From assembly GCA_964353455.1 (NCBI GenBank), contig CAYGWP010000515.1, forward strand, positions 1 to 10,737: a stretch of DNA of 10,737 bases, in the 5' to 3' direction. Position numbers and translations under genes: made by a program. Position 1 is the first letter of the stretch, and every line of letters begins with the position of its first letter. The notes below the pieces were generated by a model. It was not told where the DNA came from, did not search any database, and was given only the letters and a program-made list of their open reading frames with translations. Of the stretch, positions 5,408 to 10,737 are shown piece by piece. The stretch is from CAYGWP01 sp964353455. Lineage in GTDB: Bacteria > Planctomycetota > Phycisphaerae > FEN-1346.

Positions 5408-7072
5408 ATGACCACGAGCCGTAGTGAACTCGGAGAATTGCCTCACTGTGGACCGGGTCTGCGGACCGGACGCGCATCATGGTTCTTCGCCGCCGCTGCC
5501 GAGACACTGGCCGTCCTGTCCCTCGTTCCGCTCGCGGCCGCCATTGTCGGCTCGCTCCGGGTGCCCGGCCCCGACAGCGGCTATGCGTACTGGTGGGGTT
5601 CCGTCCGCGGCTGGGAATCGCTGGCCCGCACGATGGCCGTGGCTGCGCCGGCCGGGGCGGCGGCCGTCGTCCTCGCGTGGATACTTGTGACATCGGCCGT
5701 GCGCCTCTCGCCCCCGCCCTACGTACTGGCGGGCGCTCTTGTCCTGGCATCGTGCCTGCCCCTGCTCGTGCCATCATCGCTCCTCGCGACGGCGTGGATC
5801 GTGGCGCTCGGCAAACAGGGCGTCCTTGCAGCGTGGCTGCGAGGAATGGCCGGCGGGCTCCAGATCGACCTTTACTCCATCCCGGGCGCGGCGGCCGTCA
5901 CCGCGCTGCGGTATTTCGGCATCGCAGCGCTGGTGCTCCTATACGCCCGCCTGCGACGCGAAGGCGAGTGGCCCGCCGCGCGCGTTTCGGCCGTCCCGCC
6001 CCTCAGCGCCGCCCTTCACCTGGGTCTCCGCGCCGACGCCCGCCCTGCCCTGGCAGCCTGGCTTCTCGTGACTCTCTTCTCGATGAACGACCATATCATC
6101 CCGGGGATGCTCCTGGTGAGCACATACGGAACGCAGGTGCTGATCCAGTACTCCGCGCTGCTCGACCCGGCGGGCGCCGCGGCCCTGGCGACGCCGATGG
6201 CCGCCGTCGGCGCCGCGATGATGGCCGCTACCGTGCTCGTCGGCCCGCCAGTACGTAGGGCGGGGTCCGCGCCGGCCGAACCGGCGGGCGCCCCCGCCCT
6301 ACGTACTGGCGGGCGTCCGCGCGGTCTGCCGGAGCGCGTGCTTGCGGCCGTGGCGGCCGCGGCCGTCCTGGGCGCGGCCCTGGCCGTTCCCGCGGCCGTC
6401 CTTGCGGCCCGGACGGAATCCGCCGCCGCCGTGATCAGGGCGCTCGCCAACGCCCGCGACCAGGTGTGGCAGACGGTGTGGGTCGCGTCGGCCGGGGCGG
6501 CACTCGCGACTGTCGCCGCCGCAGCGCTCGCCCATCATTGGGCCGCGCAGCAGCGGATGGGGGCCCGCTCGGCCGTGCCGCTGGTGCTCCTGAACCTCGC
6601 AGTTCCCCCATCGCTCCTGGGCATCGGCATGATTGAACTCTTCCAGCACGCGCCGGCGGCGGTGCGCGATTCCTCGGCGCCGCTCATCCTGGGCTGCGCG
6701 GTGCGGTTCATGCCGGTGGCCGTACTGCTCCTCTACGCCCTGTGGCGCAAGGAGCCGCCGGACGCCGTGCTGGCGGCCCGCGTCCACGGCGCGCCGGAGT
6801 GGCGCATCATCTGGCGGCCGCGGCGCGCGGTCGTGGCCGCAGCGGCGCTGCTCGCGGCGATTCTTATAATGACGGATCTTGAGATTTCAATCCTTCTAGC
6901 CCCGCCCGGAGGCAGCACGCTGGGCGTGCGCCTCTATACCCTCATCCACACGGCGCCCGACGCGATGGTCAGCGCCCTGGCGCTGGGCATCCTGGCCGTG
7001 ACCGCCCCGGTGATACTGATTCTTGTGCTGGCGGCGGCGCTTCGCCGGACGGGAAGAGCAGGCGTACCATGA
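5408..7072 (+). CDS. ABC importer permease, two permease halves in one chain (FbpB-like)
   Basis: Inner-membrane channel of the importer. At 554 residues with about twelve hydrophobic helices it holds two permease halves, as in FbpB- and ThiP-type transporters. First half: helices near 24-48, 75-98, 105-135, 156-180, 215-240 and 258-279. Second half: from about 308 to 545. The second half has a recognisable EAA loop (DAVLAARVHGAPEWRIIWRP, about 451-472) that would dock the ATPase. The matching loop in the first half (about 193-217, PAARVSAVPPL) has lost the conserved glycine and is degenerate. The linker (about 279-303) is encoded by an inverted repeat pair, and one more repeat copy lies at codons 102-110. 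The ATG follows AGGA (5397-5400). The stop overlaps the ATPase start as ATGA. The ligand is unknown; iron is the best guess. Confidence 0.87.
   Translation: MTTSRSELGELPHCGPGLRTGRASWFFAAAAETLAVLSLVPLAAAIVGSLRVPGPDSGYAYWWGSVRGWESLARTMAVAAPAGAAAVVLAWILVTSAVRLSPPPYVLAGALVLASCLPLLVPSSLLATAWIVALGKQGVLAAWLRGMAGGLQIDLYSIPGAAAVTALRYFGIAALVLLYARLRREGEWPAARVSAVPPLSAALHLGLRADARPALAAWLLVTLFSMNDHIIPGMLLVSTYGTQVLIQYSALLDPAGAAALATPMAAVGAAMMAATVLVGPPVRRAGSAPAEPAGAPALRTGGRPRGLPERVLAAVAAAAVLGAALAVPAAVLAARTESAAAVIRALANARDQVWQTVWVASAGAALATVAAAALAHHWAAQQRMGARSAVPLVLLNLAVPPSLLGIGMIELFQHAPAAVRDSSAPLILGCAVRFMPVAVLLLYALWRKEPPDAVLAARVHGAPEWRIIWRPRRAVVAAAALLAAILIMTDLEISILLAPPGGSTLGVRLYTLIHTAPDAMVSALALGILAVTAPVILILVLAAALRRTGRAGVP
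5709..5735. repeat. CCCGCC/GGCGGG repeat inside permease gene, single copy
   Basis: These 27 bases are identical to 6289-6315 in the same gene, and their inverse is found at 6243-6265. The centre is CTACGTACT between CCCGCC and GGCGGG arms. Here it is read as PPPYVLAGA at the start of a membrane helix, a different reading frame from the downstream copy. An exact 27-base match is too long for chance. Confidence 0.85.
6243..6314. repeat. Inverted pair of CCCGCC/GGCGGG repeats forming the permease linker
   Basis: Perfect 23-bp arms (6243-6265 and 6292-6314) flank a 26-base GC-rich spacer that has its own GCCGG/CCGGC pairing potential. The unit is 72 bp, exactly 24 codons, and keeps the permease frame open. 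It encodes the Pro/Ala/Gly/Arg-rich segment joining the two permease halves. The design of two short palindromic units in opposite orientation resembles a REPIN (REP doublet). Confidence 0.88.
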
Positions 7073-8109
7073 CGCAGACTCTGGCGGGACTCGACCTCGT
7101 GTTCGGCTACGCGGGCCGCGATGTCTTGCGCGGCGTGACGGTCTCGGTCCGGGCCGGCCGCATCACAGCCGTGATCGGGCCGAGCGGGTCGGGCAAGACC
7201 ACCCTCCTCTGGATCCTGGCGGGCCTGCTGCCGCCGCAATCCGGTCGCGTGGTTCTGTGCGATGTGCCCGACGAGACGCCAACGAAGGGCCGACCGGCCG
7301 ATTTCGCGGGACTCCGCCGGGGGATGGTGTTCCAGGGGTCGGCCCTCTGGGAGCACCTGACCGCAGAGGAGCACCTCTGGCTCGTCCTCGCCGGGAAGGG
7401 CCTCGCGCGCGGCGAGCGACGACGCCATGTCGATGAGACGCTCGCAAGGCTCTGCCTGACGGACCTGCGGCGTCGCAGGCCGGGGCAACTGTCGGGCGGC
7501 GAGCGGCGACGCCTGGCCATCGCACGGGCGCTCGCGGCCGATCCCCAGTGGCTTTTCCTGGATGAACCGCTCGTGCACCTGGACGGCCCGACGCGGGACG
7601 AACTCTTCGAGTTGCTCCGCCAAACGCTTGCCGACACGCGGGCAGGCGTCATCATGGCTACGCATCATGCGGCCGAGGCGATGCGCCTGGCCGATGAGAT
7701 CGTCGTCCTGGCCGACGGCGCCGTTGCTCAGAGCGGCCGACCAGAGGAAGTGTATCGCAGGCCGGTGAGCCTCGCTGTCGCCCGCATGCTCGGCCCGGCA
7801 AGCGAACTCGTGGGCGATGCCGGCGGCGGCGCGCTCGTGTGCGGCGGCCGCACAATCATCGAGAACCTGCCGCCGGGCCTTTCAGGTCCGCAGCGGATGA
7901 TACTCAGGCCCGAGGATGTGGAGTTCCGTCAGGACAGCGCCGGTCCCATCACCGTGCGCCGATGCGAGTTCGACGGCAGCGGGTTCCTGCTTACGCTTGA
8001 CGCGGCCGGGTCCGAAGTCGTCGCCCGCCACCGCGAGAGGGTCCCAGCGGGGGCGCGCGGGCGGCTGCATCAGTCAGACTCTCATCGCTCAAACGACTCG
8101 CAGCCGTAA
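7069..8109 (+). CDS. ABC importer ATPase, FbpC-like
   Basis: Cytoplasmic ATPase that drives the permease encoded upstream; the start overlaps the permease stop by four bases. All motor motifs are present: Walker A GPSGSGKTT at 37-45 (Lys43), Q-loop Gln89 in GMVFQG, signature LSGGE at 141-145, Walker B LFLDEP with Asp165 and Glu166, D-loop, and switch His199 in MATHH. A C-terminal regulatory region follows (RMILRPEDVEFR, then VRRCEFDGSGFLLTLDAAGSEVVARHRERVPAGARGRL), matching the TOBE domain of the CysA/PotA/FbpC group. The domain seems to stop early: where relatives usually continue with a VDP-type strand, this protein ends in a polar tail (HQSDSHRSNDSQP). The stop is two bases from the 3' end of a converging tRNA gene. 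At 346 residues the length is normal for the family. Confidence 0.93.
   Translation: MTQTLAGLDLVFGYAGRDVLRGVTVSVRAGRITAVIGPSGSGKTTLLWILAGLLPPQSGRVVLCDVPDETPTKGRPADFAGLRRGMVFQGSALWEHLTAEEHLWLVLAGKGLARGERRRHVDETLARLCLTDLRRRRPGQLSGGERRRLAIARALAADPQWLFLDEPLVHLDGPTRDELFELLRQTLADTRAGVIMATHHAAEAMRLADEIVVLADGAVAQSGRPEEVYRRPVSLAVARMLGPASELVGDAGGGALVCGGRTIIENLPPGLSGPQRMILRPEDVEFRQDSAGPITVRRCEFDGSGFLLTLDAAGSEVVARHRERVPAGARGRLHQSDSHRSNDSQP
8062..8106 (-). terminator. Weak inverted repeat downstream of tRNA-Glu
   Basis: The seven-base arms CGGCTGC (8062-8068) and GCAGCCG (8100-8106) lie in the last codons of the ATPase gene, just downstream of the tRNA on the minus strand. With a 31-base loop and no T-run it is at best a weak transcription end or processing signal for the tRNA. 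It may be chance. Confidence 0.2.
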
Positions 8110-8111
8110 GG

Positions 8112-8188
8112 TGGTACCCCCAAGGGGATTCGAACGCCCTGTCTCCGGGAAGAGAACCCGGCATCCTAGGCCGCTAGACGATGGGGGC
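8112..8188 (-). tRNA. tRNA-Glu (anticodon CTC), CCA encoded
   Basis: The minus strand folds as a tRNA: acceptor stem GCCCCCA/TGGGGGT (first pair G-U), discriminator A, encoded CCA at 8112-8114, and D-arm GTCTAGCGGCCTAGGAT. The anticodon stem is CCGGG/CCCGG with loop TTCTCTT, giving anticodon CTC, which reads GAG. The T-loop TTCGAAT is standard. The T-stem is odd: its 5' strand reads AGGGCG against CCCCT, one base more than the usual AGGGG, leaving a bulged C (around 8136). Total length is 77 instead of the 76 expected with CCA. Either the bulge is real, or the base is a sequencing or assembly error, or the gene is decaying. It converges on the ATPase gene with a two-base gap. Confidence 0.9.
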
Positions 8189-8201
8189 GACGGACTGTCG
8201 A

Positions 8202-8219
8202 TCGGCCTTTTCCGGCCGA
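8202..8219 (-). terminator. Hairpin between lipoprotein gene and tRNA-Glu
   Basis: Six-base GC-rich arms (8202-8207 and 8214-8219) flank a six-base loop, seven bases after the lipoprotein stop on the minus strand and upstream of the tRNA. No T-run follows on the minus strand. It could end or process the lipoprotein transcript before the tRNA. It is a weak candidate. Confidence 0.3.
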
Positions 8220-8225
8220 GGCGCC

Positions 8226-8840
8226 CTAGCGGCCCTCGCCGGCGCCGAGTTTCTTGGTTTCCTCGAGGGCCGCCTTGGGCGACTGGCCCTCGGGGGCGGC
8301 CTCGCCCTTCTCCAACTGGCCGGCGCGCTCGATGATCTGGTTCAGTATCTCGCGGGCCAGCGACGCATCGTAACCGACCTCGGTCCAGACCTCCCCGCCA
8401 GACCTGGCGCCCGGCGTGGCAGCGAGCGGCAGAGTCGGCGGCACGTCGGCGACGCGTCCGCCCTCGCCGCCGGAACCGGCCAGGGCGATGGCTGTTGCCG
8501 TGCCTTCGCGTTCGAGGCGCACCGCCACGCGGGCGGTCATCGCCAGTCCGCCGCGCTCGAGTTCGAACGAGACCGTGCGTCGCCAGCGGCCGCCCGCGCC
8601 GCGGATGTCGGAAAGGGTGCCCGACTGGCTGCGGTCGAAGAGTTGCGGCCTCGTTTCTATGGCGCCCTCGGTCCAGTTGGCACTTGCGATCTGGAAGTGC
8701 TTCGAGAGAACGTCCTTGGCGGCCTCGAAGGCCCGCTGGCGGTCATGGGTCGGCAGGTCCGCACTCTGCCACGCCCGTGTGGCCGCAGACTGGCACCCGG
8801 CAACCACTACAACCGAAAGGACAAGCAGTGTGTTTTTCAT
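8226..8840 (-). CDS. Putative lipoprotein, function unknown
   Basis: Secreted and lipid-anchored protein of 204 residues that I do not recognise as a named family. The N-terminus is a clear lipoprotein signal: MKNTLLVLSVVVVAGC, with lipobox VAGC and Cys16 as lipid site. The mature part contains a stretch that looks like one alpha/beta domain (about 30-125: RAFEAAKDVLSKHFQIASANWTEGAIETRP, then RRTVSFELERGGLAMTARVAVRLERE), a Gly/Pro-rich segment, and a Glu/Lys-rich helix near the end (EILNQIIERAGQLEKGE). The pattern of a helix followed by strands and an RP-type turn resembles small envelope lipoproteins common in this kind of genome; that is only an impression. The ATG has GGAG at 8847-8850 upstream. 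A strong promoter lies directly before it, with a very short leader. Confidence 0.8.
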   Translation of the reverse strand: MKNTLLVLSVVVVAGCQSAATRAWQSADLPTHDRQRAFEAAKDVLSKHFQIASANWTEGAIETRPQLFDRSQSGTLSDIRGAGGRWRRTVSFELERGGLAMTARVAVRLEREGTATAIALAGSGGEGGRVADVPPTLPLAATPGARSGGEVWTEVGYDASLAREILNQIIERAGQLEKGEAAPEGQSPKAALEETKKLGAGEGR

Positions 8841-8858
8841 GGAGGTCTCCGAACATTG

Positions 8859-8887
8859 AATATAGGCCCGGCAGCGCCGGGTGTCAA
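8859..8887 (-). promoter_or_regulatory. Sigma70-type promoter of the lipoprotein gene
   Basis: On the minus strand a perfect -35 TTGACA (8887-8882) is followed by a 17-base spacer and -10 TATATT (8864-8859). Transcription would start near 8852, leaving a leader of about a dozen bases that just contains the GGAG ribosome binding site. The spacer holds a CCCGGC-AGC-GCCGGG palindrome (8867-8881), so a repressor or activator site there is possible. Confidence 0.7.
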
Positions 8888-8898
8888 CGTCATTTCGT

Positions 8899-8927
8899 TT
8901 GCCCGCCGCCGGGGCGCGATTTACAAT
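8899..8927 (+). promoter_or_regulatory. Candidate promoter of coaD
   Basis: TTGCCC (8899-8904), a 17-base spacer and TACAAT (8922-8927) form a fair sigma70-type promoter, divergent from that of the lipoprotein gene. It would give a coaD leader of about 110 bases. The -35 box matches the consensus at only three or four positions. Confidence 0.45.
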
Positions 8928-8939
8928 CTCTCTATGTTT

Positions 8940-9028
8940 CGAGCCGCCCGCCGTGGCGGGCGGGTACGCTGGCGCAAGGGGTGCTTTGTGCCTGGCGAGG
9001 ATACGGGCGACCTTACGGTCGCGGCTCG
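8940..9028 (+). other. Structured coaD leader with competing stems
   Basis: The presumed leader contains a nine-bp hairpin (8944-8952 with 8955-8963, two-base turn), a six-bp hairpin (9007-9012 with 9017-9022, loop TTAC), and an eight-base long-range match between 8940-8947 and 9021-9028 that overlaps both. The two states are mutually exclusive, and the last arm ends two bases before the GGAG site of coaD. I do not recognise a known riboswitch. These may be dispersed repeats rather than a regulator. Confidence 0.35.
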
Positions 9029-9042
9029 TGGGAGTTCATCGC

Positions 9043-9558
9043 ATGAACCGTAAGCGCGTGGCTGTGTACCCGGGCGTTTTCGATCCCGTGACGCTGGGGC
9101 ACCTGGACATCATCCGGCGCGGGTCAGCGCTCTTCGACCGGCTGGTGGTCGCCGTGGCCACCAACCCCGCCAAGCAGAGCCTCTTCAGCGCCGCCGAGCG
9201 CATGGCGATGGTGCGTGCGGCCGCGCGCGGCATCCGCGGCGTCACGGTCGATTCCTACGAGGGCTTGACGGTGGAGTACGCCCGGCGGCACGGGGCATCG
9301 GTCATCCTGCGCGGACTCAGGCAGCACTCGGACTTCGAGTACGAGTACCAGTTGGCGCTGACGAACCGGACGATCAGCGGCGTGGAAACCCTTTTCGTGA
9401 TGGCCGACGAGCGGGTCGCCTTCATCTCATCGCACCTGGTGCGCGAGGTGGCGGCGCTGGGGGGCGACGTGTCGGGGCTTGTGCCGGCGAACGTTCTGAA
9501 GGCCCTCAAGGCGATACTGACGGCTGGAGGAAAGCGGCCGCGAGCGCATCCGGAGTAA
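9043..9558 (+). CDS. coaD: Phosphopantetheine adenylyltransferase
   Basis: Cytoplasmic enzyme that joins ATP and 4'-phosphopantetheine to give dephospho-CoA and pyrophosphate, the penultimate step of coenzyme A synthesis. From ATG 9043 the protein has 171 residues, close to the usual 160. The frame is open further upstream, but this ATG is supported by GGAG at 9031-9034 and by the family N-terminus. Motifs: AVYPGVFDPVTLGH at 7-20 (the GxFDPxxxGH nucleotide-binding motif with His20), ILRGLRQHSDFEYEYQLALTNR for phosphopantetheine binding, and the C-terminal ISSHLVREVA for ATP phosphate contact. It stands alone on its strand, with its own candidate promoter, and converges on trpE. Confidence 0.97.
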   Translation: MNRKRVAVYPGVFDPVTLGHLDIIRRGSALFDRLVVAVATNPAKQSLFSAAERMAMVRAAARGIRGVTVDSYEGLTVEYARRHGASVILRGLRQHSDFEYEYQLALTNRTISGVETLFVMADERVAFISSHLVREVAALGGDVSGLVPANVLKALKAILTAGGKRPRAHPE

Positions 9559-9571
9559 CGCCGACAAGACG

Positions 9572-9591
9572 CACGGCCCGTACGGGCCGTG
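9572..9591. terminator. Palindrome between convergent coaD and trpE
   Basis: A perfect 20-base palindrome (arms 9572-9581 and 9582-9591) sits 13 bases after coaD and 27 bases after the end of trpE. Symmetry and convergent position suggest a bidirectional terminator or mRNA-end hairpin. There is no T-run on either strand, so Rho or another factor may be needed. Confidence 0.5.
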
Positions 9592-9618
9592 GCACACATC
9601 GGTTACCCCGCAGTTGGG

Positions 9619-10737
9619 TCACGCCACGCCGAAGCCGCGCTCGGCTATCTGGACGGCCAAGAGCAGCGCGCGGGCCTTGTTGAGGGTTTCCTCGTACTCG
9701 CGCTCGGGGACGCTGTCGGCCACGAGGCCGGCGCCGGCCTGGACGTCAAGGTGGCCCCCGGCGAGGACCATCGTCCGCAGGGCGATGCACGTATCCATAT
9801 TACCCGAATAATCAATGTATCCGACGGCCCCGGCGTACGGGCCGCGCTTCGTAGGCTCGAACTCGTCGATGATCTCCATAGCCCGCACCTTCGGGGCGCC
9901 AGAGACCGTTCCGGCGGGGACCGAGACCCGCAGCGCGTCGAGGGCCGAGAGGCCGTCCTGGAGTTCCCCCGTCACGTTCGACACGATGTGCATGACGTGG
10001 CTGTAGCGTTCCACGTGCATCACGTCGGCCAGTTGGACGGTGTTGTACCTGGCCACGCGGCCCACGTCGTTGCGGGCGAGATCGACGAGCATGACGTGCT
10101 CGGCCCGCTCCTTCGGGTCGGCCAGGAGTTCCTCGGCCAGGGCCTGGTCCTCCTCGGGCGTCTTGCCGCGCTGGCGGGTGCCGGCCAGCGGGCGGCTCGT
10201 GATGCGGCCGTTCTCGACGCGGACCATGATCTCGGGGCTGGAACCGATGAGCGTCACATCCCGCGTCCGCAGGAAGAACATGAACGGCGACGGGTTGATG
10301 ACCCTGAGGGCCCGGTAGATGTCCATCGGGTCGGCCCCCGACTCCACGCGCAGTCGCTGCGACAGGACCACCTGGAAGATGTCGCCCGCGCGGATGTATT
10401 CCTTGCACGCCTCGACGGCCCGCAGGAAGTCCTCGCGCCGGAAGTTCGACGCAAACGGCAGCCGCACAGGTTCGCTGCGGACCATGTCTTCGACGCGCAG
10501 GGGGGCCGGCCGCCGCAGGCGGTCGCAGACGGCGTCGATCCGCGAGCAGGCCTCGTCGTATGCGGCCGATGCGTCCGCCGGCGCCGAGGCTGTGGCGGAC
10601 ATGTCGCGGCCGTCCAGCGTCACGTTCGAGACCACCTGGACGGTCTTCAGGACGTGGTCGAAGATGACCATCGTGTCGTAGAAGCCGAAGACCATGTCGG
10701 GGAGGCCGCGGTCGTCCTTCGGACAATTCGGCAGGCG
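9619..10737 (-). CDS. trpE: Anthranilate synthase component I, N-terminal part outside window
   Basis: Catalytic subunit that converts chorismate to anthranilate, the first step of tryptophan synthesis, using ammonia from a glutaminase subunit not in this window. The minus-strand frame stays open to the right edge; residues ahead of the first internal Met read RLPNCPKDDRGLPD, typical of the TrpE interior, so the gene continues beyond 10737. About 372 C-terminal residues are visible out of a usual 500. The whole chorismate-binding core is present: FRREDFLRAVEACKEYIRAGDIFQVVLSQR, IGSSPEIMVR, RPLAGTRQRG, AEHVMLVDLARND, VPAGTVSGAPKVRAMEII, and GAGLVADSVPEREYEETLNKA. The sequence favours TrpE over the related PabB. 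Feedback-site residues lie mostly in the missing part. No trpG or trpD is visible. Confidence 0.95.
   Translation of the reverse strand, partial: RLPNCPKDDRGLPDMVFGFYDTMVIFDHVLKTVQVVSNVTLDGRDMSATASAPADASAAYDEACSRIDAVCDRLRRPAPLRVEDMVRSEPVRLPFASNFRREDFLRAVEACKEYIRAGDIFQVVLSQRLRVESGADPMDIYRALRVINPSPFMFFLRTRDVTLIGSSPEIMVRVENGRITSRPLAGTRQRGKTPEEDQALAEELLADPKERAEHVMLVDLARNDVGRVARYNTVQLADVMHVERYSHVMHIVSNVTGELQDGLSALDALRVSVPAGTVSGAPKVRAMEIIDEFEPTKRGPYAGAVGYIDYSGNMDTCIALRTMVLAGGHLDVQAGAGLVADSVPEREYEETLNKARALLLAVQIAERGFGVA

Noticed and set aside
2109..5777. Long minus-strand open frames (for example 2109-3059, 3090-4223 and 4350-5777)
   Set aside because: They lie opposite well-supported genes, have Arg/Gly/His-rich compositions without family motifs, and arise from high GC content.
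1..6314. CRISPR array made from the repeated palindromes
   Set aside because: Copies are few, irregularly spaced, lie in and between genes, and have no spacer-repeat periodicity; no cas genes are present.
6842..6870. TATAAT inside the permease gene as an internal promoter
   Set aside because: No -35 box at a suitable distance; the bases encode a conserved-looking membrane segment (ILIMTDLEI).
8881..9042. Upstream extension of coaD
   Set aside because: The frame is open, but the extra residues do not match the family and cross the promoter and leader; ATG 9043 has a proper ribosome site.

Overview
This is a GC-rich (roughly two-thirds G+C) bacterial chromosomal window from a diderm organism: it encodes lipoproteins, an ExbB/ExbD proton channel and a periplasmic-type ABC importer. 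The gene mix, GC content and dense dispersed palindromic repeats resemble genomes of the Planctomycetota/PVC group. That placement is inference from style, not a marker-gene result.

Layout. Positions 1 to 8109 hold a plus-strand run of eight genes: a TPR-like protein cut by the left edge, an ExbB/TolQ-family channel protein, two different ExbD/TolR proteins, a membrane-anchored von Willebrand A (VWA) protein, and a three-gene ABC importer (lipoprotein binding protein, single-chain double permease, ATPase). Spacings are tight (0 bp between the two exbD-like genes, 3 bp VWA to binding protein, a 4-bp ATGA overlap permease to ATPase), so much of the run is probably one or two operons. Next come a minus-strand tRNA-Glu(CTC) and a minus-strand lipoprotein of unknown function. 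A divergent promoter region leads to plus-strand coaD (coenzyme A synthesis), which converges on minus-strand trpE (anthranilate synthase component I), cut by the right edge.

How the genes may work together. ExbB plus two ExbDs, all keeping their key channel residues, form a proton-motive-force motor. No normal TonB or TolA is present. The next gene encodes a protein whose N-terminal membrane helix carries a TonB-like SxxxH pattern, followed by a Gly/Ala-rich linker and a VWA domain with an intact-looking metal site. The simplest reading is a motor that drives a VWA domain rather than a TonB C-terminal domain. Its close linkage to an FbpABC-like importer suggests, without proving, a role in nutrient (possibly ferric iron) uptake or envelope work.

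Two families of short palindromic repeats run through the window. One (core GGGTCC-GGACCC with A-rich flanks) ends two neighbouring genes with the same KRVQDP tail and stop codon. The other (CCCGCC...GGCGGG with a TACGTA-type centre) occurs in an intergenic gap and three times inside the permease gene; an inverted pair forms the in-frame linker between the permease halves. The tRNA-Glu has one extra base in its T-stem.
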